Shown: positions 1-10,267 of the stretch, in pieces
Layout: every line of letters starts with the position of its first letter
Numbering within the stretch: position 1 is the stretch's first letter
From: Ettlia oleoabundans
Taxonomy: Eukaryota > Chlorophyta > Chlorophyceae > Chlamydomonadales
Direction: 5' to 3'
NCBI GenBank assembly: GCA_019693395.1
Contig: JAAMXP010000948.1
Location: 1 to 54,895 of the forward strand
Length of the DNA: 54,895 nt
Notes under the pieces: generated by a model
The model's database searches: none
The model's input: the letters and a program-made list of their open reading frames with translations, nothing else
Told to the model about the DNA's origin: nothing
Made by a program: the position numbers and the translations under genes

Positions 1-409
1 GGGGGCGAGGCCAGCATTTCTCGCCAACCAAGGCTGCAAGATGTCACAGGGTGCGTGCATCTGTATGTAAATTTTCAGCGTCGTGCGTTCTCTTGCCCTG
101 GAAGCGATTATTTTCTCTAAGCTTGACCTTTAGAAGCTTAACCTGGAGTGTTATACTTTTTTTCGTTGAAATGGTTGAAATCGCTGCAGGAGATGACAAA
201 GCCGAGGCGTGGCATTGGGTGCCAGCACTTGCTTCTGTCGCTCGCGCTATCTGTGCTTGTAGAAGCGCCTGAGGTGCGAAGTTGGCCCACTTGAGCTGTT
301 TGTAGGGTGGCTCCTGCATTGGAAGTTCCACTGAAGTTTTGACTCCTTTTCCATTAGTATTAGTTGATATCAATGGGAGGGGTTCAGATGCTTGCCCTCG
401 TTGGTGCAG

Positions 410-924
410 GGCCTGGTGCGGGAAGTACTGCATGAAGAAGGCGATGCATGGCTGGAATGGGCCGACAACTTCCTGCACAGGTTTGCACGTACCCTAGCGT
501 TTTCATAATTTGCCTTTTGACTGTGTTTCGAAGCAGGGCTTTCCAGTTACTGAATGGTCACGCAAACTCGCTGCGGGAAGTTGACAACCAATGTCATCAT
601 GAATGGGGGGTGAATATTTGCAGGCGGCGCAAGCAAGAGCAGGCATGCGCGGATGATGAAAGCGCGCTGCCAGATAGCCCAACCTACACAGATTTGTGCA
701 TGGATGGGAAGGATCTTGACGACCTGGCAGACACAGACATGATGTGGAATGCTGTGGATCGACTGAACGCAGTGCTAGCTCCCACCACCAATCGTAGTAG
801 GGGCACCACCAGCAGCGAGGCCGATGGTGGCATTGATCAGCAGCCGGACATCGATGAGCAGCACCAGATCTGCGCCGATATGGCAGAGGAGGACGACGAT
901 CAGGTGGTGGAAATCAAACTGTAA
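410..924 (+). CDS. 3'-terminal part of an unrecognised gene
   Basis: Two exons can be argued. The first is about 410-480, after a TGCAG acceptor, and encodes a stretch with HEEGDAWLEWADNFLHR. A GT donor follows at 481. The last exon, 624-924, joins in phase across an arginine codon and ends at TAA 922-924. Its product is acidic and low in complexity (DLDDLADTD, AEEDDDQ), with no domain I recognise. An earlier exon may lie around 189-270. The 5' part probably starts left of the window. Three TGTAA motifs follow the stop at 1047, 1069 and 1081, which supports the strand and the gene end. Function unknown. Confidence 0.45.
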
Positions 925-1046
925 CTCGGTCAAAAGCACATAACCCAACCTCATGGTCTTACCCGTGTTTGTTTCCTGTTTCAGTGGTCAGCCTGCTCGC
1001 GCCTCTCCCCTTGCCATTGGGCATGCTGTTACATACTGCCACCTCA

Positions 1047-1085
1047 TGTAACTTCAACGTGGTGTAGATGTAATGTTACCTGTAA
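1047..1085 (+). terminator. Poly(A) signal cluster (three TGTAA)
   Basis: TGTAA occurs at 1047-1051, 1069-1073 and 1081-1085, 120-160 nt after the stop at 924. TGTAA is the usual nuclear polyadenylation signal of chlorophyte algae, so this is the likely 3' end of the first gene. Confidence 0.55.
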
Positions 1086-2043
1086 TGCTACCAGTCGGCA
1101 TGGGCCGTTTTAAGGACATTTCAAGGCTTGGGAATGCCAACCTATACACGGTCACCCACTTCTCATTGGAGACGAGTGTATTGTGGTAACTTTCTAGCAG
1201 GCCTAACATGATGTATGAGATTCTTGCTGACCATCCAAGCGTCGGTAGTCAGCCAGGGAGTTCGGCAGCGCCTGCTCCAGGCTGACTGCTCAGGACTGGC
1301 AGTCAGGCAGGTAACGGAGGCGTATGCTCCTAAAAGCACAAGTTGGAAGCTAAAATTTCGGTGTGGCTGCCGCGAGCGTGAGGGTGGGGGGCATTGCACA
1401 GATGGGAGGGCGGTACAGACCCACCTCGTTGAGGCGCAATTTTCTACAGATTCGCAACGCTCCGTACGCCGTTCCAATCGCACCAGGACACCAATCTTAC
1501 TCTTTTTAAGGCCATGGACGTCGTATTTAGTTCTCTCTCGCTGCCCCGCCTTGCGAGGCCGCCGGTGGTGGCGCGGGTTGCTCGCCTTCCTGTATCTCAG
1601 ATTCACTTGGAATTAGGTTCGTTCCTTGCACACGAGATCGGCAGCCACTGTGCCGCACACTGTACCGGCGGTGATGCATCGGGCACGCATGAAGGGCCCC
1701 AGCTGATGGCGGGTCCGATGCCGAACAGTTGTGGGCTGCTACTTGCGTAAAGAAGAGCGGAAGCCAAAATATTCGCATTTGTCTCTCCCAGCAGCCTTAC
1801 CCCAGCAGTGCCTGGCAAGCACCCCAGAACCTCGCATGACTTTGACATCAACCGCCCAGGCAAGGTGAGAGTTGCCATACGGACAAGGGCGCGCGGGTGG
1901 TTTGGGGTTGGAGCCAAGCAACATTGTGGCCTGCCTCAAGCCAGGGTTGTAGGGCACATCTGATAGAGTCAAGCTTGAAAACTGCGGTGCTCGGCAGGGT
2001 GCGATGGCAACCATTGAAGCCACTAAGGCTGGCGCGGCTGCAG
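1086..2043. other. Gap; promoter and unresolved 5' exons of the DnaJ gene
   Basis: No gene is firmly supported. An ATG at 1514 opens a stretch resembling a plastid transit peptide (MDVVFSSLSLPRLARPP...) that reaches a possible donor at 1617. Only a weak acceptor near 1967 would join it in frame to the J-domain exon. A good donor (AAG|GTGAG) also lies at 1865. The true first exon of the downstream DnaJ gene is probably here, but I cannot choose it. Confidence 0.35.
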
Positions 2044-3231
2044 CAGCGGCCGTGTCGCTGGCGTGTCATAACGACCGCCGTCTCGGATCCATACGTGCTG
2101 TTGGGAGTGTCACGGAGTGCTAGTGTAGATGACCTAAAGAAGGCTTTTCGGAAAAGGGCGCTCAAGCTACATCCCGACGTCAACAAAGCGGTGAGCCCAA
2201 CGCTCAAGGGCTGTAACCCAGCGACGCATGCAATGGCACGCTGTTTGTTCAAGCACAATTGATGGAGTGCTCTGCAGCCAGATGCTAGGGAACGGTTTAT
2301 GGAGGCCAAGGAGGCATATCAGCAGCTGCTAGATGAGCGAGAAGGAAGACGAAGTGGAGGCAGGTCGGGCAGCAGCAGCAGCTCGAGCCGAGGGACGTCA
2401 GCAGCAGGTGGCAGCAGCTGGGATTACCAGAACGGCGGGTATGGGCAGCGCTCTCAACAGCAGCGGCGGCAAGCTGGTGTTCCGCCTGAGGAGGCATACA
2501 GCTTCGGTGAGTTTTGTAGCACCCATGGCATGAAGCAACCCGCTGGAAAGCAGCCATCTGGCTGGAACTGGAGCGGCTGCCTGCCCATTGACTGCATCAC
2601 CCATTCTCTCTCTGAAAACATGGGTTGTGTCATGATTGGGGGTCCTGCAGGCGACCTCTTGCGGGACCTGGACGAGGAGCTTTCCGCCTATGCGCGACGA
2701 CGGCAGCAGGGACGCAGCAGTGGCAGTGCATCGTCGCAAGCACCAAAGTCGCTGTGGGAGGAGCTGTATGATATTGGGGAAGAGTTTGTGGATTTCCTTG
2801 AGCAGGTGAGTGCGCACTGTAACTATCTAATTAGTTGCAAACGTGTTTGGGGCTTAATACATATGCAGAAACGATGCCAGGCAGCCACTGGTCAGCTACT
2901 GCTCAGCACTGGCACCAGTCTGTGCAAATCCACAATGCACCCTCGCCAAAATGATGCAATTTTCCTCTTTGAGTCGATGTTTACGTTGCAGGGGTTAGGT
3001 GTGTCGGACGAGGAGGCCTCTGCATATGGCACGTTCAAAAAGAAGTATGGCGATCTCAGTGGCGAAAATGCAGCGGCATCCAGCAACAGTCAACAGGGGC
3101 CCTCAGCCCAACGAAGCAGCCATGGAGCATCATCAGCAGACCGGACTCCAGAAATAAAGCCCAAGCCCACAACGGCAGAGTATGTGGAAAACGAGCTTGC
3201 AGCATTGAAACGGAAGTTGGGCAAGCAGTAG
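2044..3231 (+). CDS. Plastid-type DnaJ (J-domain) protein
   Basis: Encodes a DnaJ/HSP40 family co-chaperone; the J domain stimulates ATP hydrolysis by an HSP70 partner. Exons: about 2044-2190, 2278-2506, 2651-2805, 2992-3231, all joining in phase. The first exon carries the J domain start ([20 protein letters not shown]) and the diagnostic HPD tripeptide in LHPDVNK. The second continues helix IV ([18 protein letters not shown]). A Ser/Gly/Gln-rich linker follows, then a conserved block ([12 protein letters not shown] ... [18 protein letters not shown]). That block recalls a group of plant plastid DnaJ proteins with no zinc finger, which is why I infer a plastid location. The start codon is not resolved; the frame is open upstream without an ATG, so at least one 5' exon is missing. 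The terminal helix ends ALKRKLGKQ before TAG 3229-3231. Confidence 0.8.
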
Positions 3232-3597
3232 AAAGCCTGTTTGGTGAGGATAATCACTGTTGTGTTTCTTCTTTGTCGCAAAGTCTTTCCTGTGTTCTGT
3301 TACATGCTGACACCAGTTTTCATCAAGTACTCCAGTTATGTACTGGATTCAATCCGTTTAAATCTCCACCTAAGCAATGAAATGCAAAGGGCGCAACACC
3401 TACAAGGGCTTGATTCATCCAGTATAACAGAACCTGCAAGCGCCAGTAGTGTAAGTTTGCAAGTGCAAAAGACTTTTCGAAATCAAACTGCCACACAAAG
3501 TTTGCAGCTTAAAACCAATGCAGGCGGCAGCTGTGCCACTCCTGAAAAAAATGACCCAAGTCATGCGCGCTTACCTTCATTCACAAGCTTGAAGAGT
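3232..3597. terminator. Convergent 3' ends of DnaJ and MET1 with crossed poly(A) signals
   Basis: No coding sequence is seen. A TGTAA on the + strand at 3450-3454 fits the DnaJ gene (stop 3231). A TTACA at 3300-3304 is TGTAA on the - strand and fits MET1 (stop 3598). The two signals lie past each other, so the 3' UTRs should overlap by at least 150 nt. Confidence 0.5.
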
Positions 3598-5372
3598 TCA
3601 ATCATCCTTCCGTCCAAAGCTGAACAAGCTCTTGATGGCCCGAACGGCGCCTTCGTTTATGATGGGCTCGTCGTACTTGTTCAGCAGCGGTTGAAACTTG
3701 GGACTTTTGCGCAGGTTGGCGAGGTTGGGGTCTTTCCGCACCTTGCCGTAGTCCTCAAAGCCTGCAACATGGCAACACTGGGGGTGGATCATAGGCTGAA
3801 ATGCACAGCGCAGACATACAGCACATACTGTAGTTCTTGTTCATTATGCCAAAGAAGCAGGGCTACAACCCATTGCTTACCGGACGCCATGGCAGCGTTC
3901 AGTGCCTCCAGGCCCGACTCCTCCTGGCCCAACATGCTGTAGCAGCAGGCAATGTTGTACTGGGTGACACGGTAAATTTGTGTGACGCGCGAGAAGTCGT
4001 CACCAAGGTAGTTTTTAGGCTCCAAGGAGAGCACGTTTTCAAAGTCAATCAGTGCCTGCAGCACGAGCCCCGAGCGAGGAGGGGGGGTGGGTGGGGGGGG
4101 GGGGTCATCACAAAACACGTCACCCTCAAGAAGCGACATGTGCCGCCATGTGCCGCCAACAAACAATAATGTTTAGCTGAAGGTCCAGCTAATGCTAAAT
4201 AAATTTGCTGGCAGTACAAGTTTCAACGACCCATTCAAGAAACACAATCAACGCAGGCTTACTAGGTCGTCACACCCACCTCCTCAATCGTGCCCTTCTT
4301 GAACTTGGCAAGAGCATCGTCAAACAGCTCACGGCGCTGGCGCTCAGCCTCCTTGCGCGCAATGTAGTTGCGCTCCTGCACATTGGCACACCCAGGCAGG
4401 TAGAAAATGGCGCTTGCTCAATCCCTCAACACCAGCCGGGAAAGGTGTTTCTGTCAGCCTTCACATGCACAACAATCAAAGCCTACACATGCATACAGGG
4501 CGACTTTATGCAAACACTCAAATGCAAGCGCGCTGCGACCACCTGCATCTCCTTTGTGCCTGCACCGTAGTTGCCGCCAGCGCGCTCGCCCTTGAACAAC
4601 TTCTCCGCCTCGCTCAACTCCTCCTGCTCCAGGGCGCTGAGGTCGCCGAAGTTGCGTTTGATCTGCAGGTAGACGTCGCCGTTGCGCGTCTTAATGGCAT
4701 AGATCACCTGCAAAGGTTGGAAAAAGAAGGCAGTAGCCAGAGTGAAACAATTTGCAGCTTGTTGTTTAATAATTGCAGACAGCAGGCTTGAGTTATGTGG
4801 GGGCTAAGCGTCCTTCTGGTACATAGCGCTACTTCCCTAATGCGTCGTTTGGCAAATACGCACGAGCGTTTTTTGGCCGTGCTTGAAAAAGCGCGCATAG
4901 AGCTTATACAAGAAGCTTGGCCAGCCACCCACCTGGCCAAAATTGATAGCCTCCCACACGTCGGCGCCAAAAGATGCGCTGACTTTCACCACCTTGTCAC
5001 CAACCTCAATCCTGGGGTCGGTGTTTCCCAGCTTTGGGTCGCTGCGTGAGATGTAAGCGCCCCCATCGTTACCGCGTGCAAACTTGAGGCCTAATGGCTT
5101 GCTGAGTGTCACCTACAGAGGAATGACGAGGGCCATATCGCACCTGTATGAATGCGCGATTACTGAGCCGAGCAGCAAGCGGCGCTAAAAGCAGTAAAGC
5201 GTATTGGACTCACAAATGACTCTCGGGTGGGCGAATTAAGTCACGACACGATTTGCGGTGGGTCTGCTTAGCGTGAGCTCACCTCAATAAACTCCTGCTT
5301 GGCCTCTGCCTGCACCTGCACACTAGAGACGGCCTGCGGCACGGCGCGGACGCGCTCTGCCCGTCGTGCAGC
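3598..5372 (-). CDS. MET1: MET1/TEF30-type thylakoid PDZ-TPR protein
   Basis: Homologue of Arabidopsis MET1 and Chlamydomonas TEF30, a stroma-side thylakoid-associated protein that helps assemble and repair photosystem II supercomplexes. Exons on the - strand: 5283-5372, 4933-5112, 4543-4707, 4280-4375, 3881-4055, 3598-3761, all in phase (290 codons with stop). The order matches the family. First comes a PDZ-like domain ([20 protein letters not shown] ... [13 protein letters not shown]). A charged middle follows ([28 protein letters not shown]). Then a TPR block ([20 protein letters not shown]) and the conserved end [20 protein letters not shown]. The exon with the start codon and transit peptide was not found. 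The terminal helix ([13 protein letters not shown]) closely matches the plant proteins as I recall them. Confidence 0.9.
4081..4104 (+). repeat. G-tract in a MET1 intron
   Basis: G7-T-G3-T-G12 on the + strand. On the MET1 coding strand it is a C-rich stretch lying 25-48 nt upstream of the acceptor at 4056, so it acts as an extended polypyrimidine tract. It could form a G-quadruplex on the + strand. Confidence 0.8.
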
Positions 5373-5909
5373 CTGCATCCAAATATCAACGATAAACTGT
5401 CGGCTTCATGCTCTGAAGGGGTATTCAAGCCAATATGGACTTTTGGGTATGGTCGGTCACAGGTAGATTGGTGAACATCTAGTGCACACCAAGGGGCATG
5501 CCGAAGCGGCAGCTGCTGGCGCGAGGCGCTGCCGCCACTCTCCTACGCCGTTGTGCACCACCAGTCAATCACCTGCTGCCGCTGCTGGACTGCCGCTGTG
5601 CTGCTGAACTTGTGCGGCCGGTGGACTGCCGTGAAGCAACCCTTGTGGGTGAAGCCCGCTTGGCTGCAAACAGCGCTGCCGCGGGTCCCTGCAGCGTGCA
5701 TTTCTTCGAACGTGCAGGAAAGTGCAGTCAAACGATGACAAAAGGCAGAAGGGACACAGGCGTCTGTCTAGGCATGCTGTGCGCCCTGCTTTGCTCCAAC
5801 GAGGATAAGTCTATGCTGCGAATGCAGCATGCTGGTTAGGCTTACACATTGCAGTTTGCTTTCGGCCCAATCTCTCGTTTAAGACGTCCCTGTGCAAGCG
5901 GCAGACAGG
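5373..5909. other. Divergent gap between MET1 (-) and TIC100 (+)
   Basis: This should hold the missing first exon of MET1, with its transit peptide, and the promoters of both genes. A - strand reading frame at 5543-5731 has an ATG, but its only donor (GC|GTAGG) gives the wrong phase for the 5372 acceptor. I therefore do not call it. Confidence 0.4.
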
Positions 5910-8309
5910 ATGGCGGAAGAAGACCCCAATGCCCCGCCCATGCCGAAATTTGTGAACAAGGCCGGGAATGCGGGCCAATACAGCCCCGGGGATCCGCAGT
6001 GGTGCGCGCATGCAGTGCTGCAAACCCATCAATCCCGCGCGCTTTCCGCGTTTTCGCAGTGCTGCCGGCCCTGTTGATGAAAATCCAGCAGGAGTCGGAG
6101 CTGACTGAGGCTGCTTGCAGCGGTTTTGCGTCTAGCACCTGTTGCAGCCTGCGGCGCTCACAATCGACGCAAAAAAATAAGTTGTTGTTCTAACCGTGGG
6201 GTGAACGCGTTGGATTGTTCTCCAGGTGGCTGGCGGGCAGCAATCACCCCTATGCACCTTTTGTGGGCAATGCACTCAAGTGGGAGAGCAATGCCTACGA
6301 TGATGGTAGCACGTGAGTGTTGTGCAGCTTGTGCTGATGTTTGGGCATTGAGCCGATGCGACTGCTGGCTTTTGACGCAGCTGCTTCTAGCCACTATGTG
6401 TCTGGCCGCCTTGCCAGAGGTTTCTGATTGCGCTTGTAAGCACTGTGGTGCATGTTCATCATTCACGCACCCACAGGTACGAGGGCCTGATGCTCAACAA
6501 CGTCCCCCACAACAAGGGCGTGCTAGTGTTTGGCAACGGCTTGGGCGGCGGCATCCAGAAGGCTGATCGGGGCGACCGTTACGAGGGCGAGTTTGACACC
6601 GGTTTTGCCCACGGCATGGGGCAGTACACCAGCGTCAAGGGCAAGGTGTACCGCGGCGAGTACACCAGCGGCATGAAGCACGGGTGTGTGCCGCATCATG
6701 CTCCATCCCTGTGCCACATCTGCAATGGATTTCCCCCGACACCTTTACTTATGAAGGGTGCCCAAGTCTCATCAGCTGCTCAGAGTCTGTTACATCGTGT
6801 CATATAGACTTGCCAATCGCGTGTTCAACTATGTCCTGCAGCTGCGGTGTTGAGTACGACACCAGACCATTCCTGTCGCGCATAGAGGCAGGTATGGATC
6901 CTGATGCGGCATGGGCTGAGGCTCAGCCTGAGATTGAACGCAGTGCCCGCCGCGGCACATGGCTGAAGGACACCTTTTTTACGGGTCCTGATGAGAGCGG
7001 GCGTTGGTGCCACATTGCGGAGATCAGGTGGGCGCTCTGGCTTTTTGAAAATGCTTCATCAACCTTTGATCATATTTGATGAATGCCAAGCTCCATCTGA
7101 CACATTTTAGTCCTGCTACAAGTGCAAGCCATAAGCTGTGGGTGACGTGTGGGGTTCTTGAGTGCAGGGGCACCGAGCAGGAGGTGGACGCAGTGGTTGC
7201 CAAGTCGCGCATGTTCCAGTTCAAGCCGGATGGCGAAGTGACTATGCGGTTTGCACAGGATGGCAATGGCATGCCGGCCCCTGTCATGCAGGTGCGTGCT
7301 GTCTGGGCAACAGTCCATGTTGAACCTAGGATGAGCTGGCCCACCCAGCGCTGCGGCTCAAGTTAGCAGTGGTGCACACAGGGTTGGTTGTTGGTTGCAC
7401 GGGGCTTCTTAGATTTTTGTTTCTAATATCTAACTGCACACGCCTTGCAGGACCCATTGCACTACCCGCACGGCACCAAGTTCCTTGCCCCAGGTCCACT
7501 TGGGCAGTGCCACCCCATCCCGGGTGAGACCCGGCATGTATAGCATCCTCTTGCAGCGACAATTTGCGGCCCTCAGCGTGCTCAGGATTGTGAATGGTTT
7601 TTGCATATGCCCTGCAGATGTGGACAATCTTAAGGATGCCATGATGCGAGCTGCATCAATGCATGAGCGCATCTTCCAGTCCTACAACCTGCCCTATGAC
7701 CCTGCACCTGGTTCGATCATGGAGAAGGCCATGAAGATGTGGCGCAAGAAGCAGGCCCGCAGGTGAAGTGCAGCTTCTCTCCCACCTGTGTCTAGTTTGC
7801 CAGCCACGGGTTGCCTGCAGGGCTGTTGGTGGCTGGCTTTGCCAAATTTGGGTGTGCCAATGACATTGGTTGATCTTCATGGGGGATTCTGGTCTGATGC
7901 ATGTGCACCTCAGCTTGCTGATCTCTGCAGGCAGCGTGCCTTGGAGAAGAAGCTGCAGCGGGAGCAGCAGCGCATCCGGCGCATGGAGGCAGCTGAGGCA
8001 GCGGCGGCCGGCAGCAGTCAGGCAGACAAGCCCAAGGCAAAGGCTGCCCCTGCCAAGGAGGAGGAGCCCCCCACTGACATTGATGATGATGATTTGATCG
8101 CTAGCACTGTCGGAGTGGAGCAGCAGCAGGAGAGCGGCGATAGACAGCAGCAGCCAGCCGGCGGCCCCTTCCAACCACCAACGGTGCTCGCGAGCATGAG
8201 CCTGGGCTTGAGCCGCGCGGCCGTGGTGCTGCACCGCGCCCTGCACCAGGCAGCAGTGCGTGCCCCGCCACGGCGTGCGCTGATGCGGCCACGTAGGCAC
8301 GAACAGTAG
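5910..8309 (+). CDS. TIC100: TIC100-like MORN-repeat chloroplast import subunit
   Basis: Probable homologue of TIC100 (EMB1211), a subunit of the large inner-envelope TIC translocon built around TIC214. Exons: 5910-6001, 6226-6312, 6477-6683, 6842-7027, 7168-7291, 7451-7523, 7618-7762, 7931-8309; 430 aa. MORN-type repeats are visible (DGSTYEGLMLNNVPHNKGVL; RYEGEFDTGFAHGMGQY; YRGEYTSGMKHGCGVEY). They are followed by VDAVVAKSRMFQFKPDG and DPLHYPHGTKFLAPG, which I match from memory to the same order in the Arabidopsis protein. A Lys/Arg/Gln-rich coiled-coil region and an acidic stretch (DIDDDD) precede a basic C-terminus. It is about half the Arabidopsis length (about 870 aa). The start MAEEDPNAPP is the first ATG in frame; there may be an upstream exon. 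TGTAA lies at 8423-8427. Confidence 0.72.
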
Positions 8310-8422
8310 CTCCTTCAGTTGTGCATCAACTGCTGTTTGCCGCGGGTTGGAGTTACTGGCTGACATACGCTCTTATAAACGCTCACTTGTTCTTTGGCAG
8401 CTTTGGGACATGTTGCTCCAAA

Positions 8423-8427
8423 TGTAA
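8423..8427 (+). terminator. Poly(A) signal of the TIC100 gene
   Basis: TGTAA 114 nt downstream of the stop at 8309, in the short space before the convergent ARL8 stop. Confidence 0.5.
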
Positions 8428-8462
8428 CACTGCACTGGCAGTTCACAACAGAACCTAGGACT

Positions 8463-9974
8463 CTACTTCGCATGTGCTTGCAGCCAGCGGAGCACCACAT
8501 CCAGATTTTTCTGCGTCCTGCAGCTCATGCTGTAGATTGCCGTCTCCCTATCCTGGATCGCCTTGAGGTCCAACCTGCTGATCAACTCGTTCGCTGATAG
8601 CGCCTCCGGCAGGTCAACCTTGTTTCCCAGCACCAGCAAGGGAATGCCCGCCTGCACGAAGGGACACAGGCTGGATCTCAGCGGAGGAGAAGCGAGGTCT
8701 ACCCAGGCCAATAAATCGAGCCTTGCAGCACCGCCTTGCAGTAAAGGAGGCATGCAGCGAAAGTCAGGGATAAGGTTCAAGCAAACACCCACCAGCGAGG
8801 GCTTGGCCAGCAGCGCATGCAGCTCCTCTTTTGCTGTTTCCAAGCTGTCGAGGTCAGCTGCATCCACGACATACACAATGGCCTGGACACCGCGGCAATA
8901 GCGCTCCCACATTTGTCTGAATCGTGCCTGCGTTAGGCGCGATGTACGGCAGGTGCAGACCAACAGCATTTAGGACACGTAAGAAGGCGGTGTTTTTTAG
9001 GGCTCACAAACACATGCCAGCTTCAGTGGCACAGTTTTGATACTTTTTCCAGGACTGCACCAAGGCGGCCCATTACGGGGTTGCCCAGCCTTGGGCGTCT
9101 ATAAAGCCAGCGCAGATAGCCCCTTTGCGCATGTTTACCCACGGTACGCACCTGTCCGCCTGCAAACGCAATTGGAAGGCATGGGCACCGTAAGTGTTCT
9201 GGCCACCATGCTTCTAGAAGACCACAACACGGTCCCCAGCTACTCTGAACAACGAGATCGCTAGTGTGGGCAGCCTGCCCCAGCCCCCACCCCGCGCCGC
9301 GCACACACCACCCCCATTCCCACCAAAGGTGGTTTTTATTCATACCTACATCCCAGACCCGCATGTTGACAGCGCCCTTCTTTATTGTCCTCATAGCAAA
9401 TCCCACAGTTGGAATCTGATTCTCATCATACTGCCCGGTAGTCAGAACACTGCAAGGAAGCCGGAGGTGCAGCAACAGCAGTGAACAGATGCGCTTTCCA
9501 ACCCTTTGACCCAATTCGGTCGCTACTTAATGCACGGCAATATTCACTTTACTAGGGAGGTTTTGCCCGCATTTTGCGGGCCGATCAACGTGAGCTCCAT
9601 TTGCTTTTGAAAAAACAGGCTGCAGCGCAGGGGTGGGAACAGGGCGGGACGGTAAAGGGGTGGTATGCGAGGAAAGCAGTAATCGTTGAAGCACAGATTT
9701 ACTGGCCCACAGGTAAGTATGCAGATTATGAGTAAGTTCAAACAAAGAATGCAGCCCCTTCCTCCGGTGGCACGTCCGTGCGGTGCGGCGCTGGCCACCG
9801 GGCCAGACCCTTCCAGGGCATCACTACTTTGCCGCCGTCAAGCACTGCTCCTCGTCCGTAACCAGGCTTGGTGTTGTTTTTCCTGCAGCCTGTCAAACGG
9901 GCACGCGGGCAGGAGAGTTGCTTGTCCCGAGCGCACCTCCTCAACCAGTCCAACAGCGCAGTCCACCAAGTCAT
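8463..9974 (-). CDS. ARL8: ARL8 small GTPase
   Basis: ADP-ribosylation factor-like 8, a small GTPase that in animals and plants sits on lysosome or vacuole membranes and links them to motors and trafficking factors. Exons on the - strand: 9937-9974, 9548-9619, 9346-9449, 9152-9159, 8793-8927, 8463-8651; 181 aa, close to the usual 186. Motifs in order: the hydrophobic N-terminal helix typical of ARL8 (MTWWTALLDWLRSLFFQKQM, not a myristoylation glycine); P-loop GPQNAGKTS; switch I IPTVGFAMR; switch II WDVGGQARFRQMWERY; NKVD; and SCR as G5. The GGQ triad is completed only by an 8-nt microexon at 9152-9159. ARL8 and SQD2 are divergent, with 293 bp between their start codons. Confidence 0.95.
9152..9159 (-). 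other. ARL8: 8-nt microexon of ARL8
   Basis: On the - strand the sequence is TTGCAG|GCGGACAG|GTGCGT. The eight bases complete G, G and Q of the switch II motif WDVGGQ. Without them the flanking exons (ending in phase 1 at 9346, starting in phase 0 at 8927) do not join in frame. Acceptor and donor are both canonical. Confidence 0.88.
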
Positions 9975-10267
9975 GATGTCCCTTTGGTTTGACGTTTCGT
10001 GAAAGGGTCAGAGGGGCACCAGTTACTCCGTTGGGGTTTTCGAGACGGTAGCCGGGCGGCTGTGTCAATAGCGTGTTTATATATTTGATCAGGGATAACT
10101 GGTTCTGCATGGAGCCAACTAGCAACAAAAGGCTCGGTTCTGACAAAAGCAGCGCCTTTCTTCGGGCTACCGGCAAGTGAAACGCGGATTGTTCAGCAAA
10201 GTGAGCGCTTTATTCATAGATCGTCCTATTATATCCCCCAAGAGTCTAGAGCCGTCTATTTGCAGTC
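9975..10267. promoter_or_regulatory. Divergent promoter region of ARL8 and SQD2
   Basis: Only 293 bp separate the two start codons, so both 5' UTRs and promoters must lie here or overlap. I saw no distinctive element. Confidence 0.45.

Noticed and set aside
5543..5731. First exon of MET1 on the - strand
   Set aside because: Its only donor gives phase 2 while the next exon starts in phase 0.
7656..8366. 236-codon - strand frame over the TIC100 3' part
   Set aside because: Shadow of the Gln/Ala-rich + exon; Leu-rich only because of CAG/GCA codons on the other strand.
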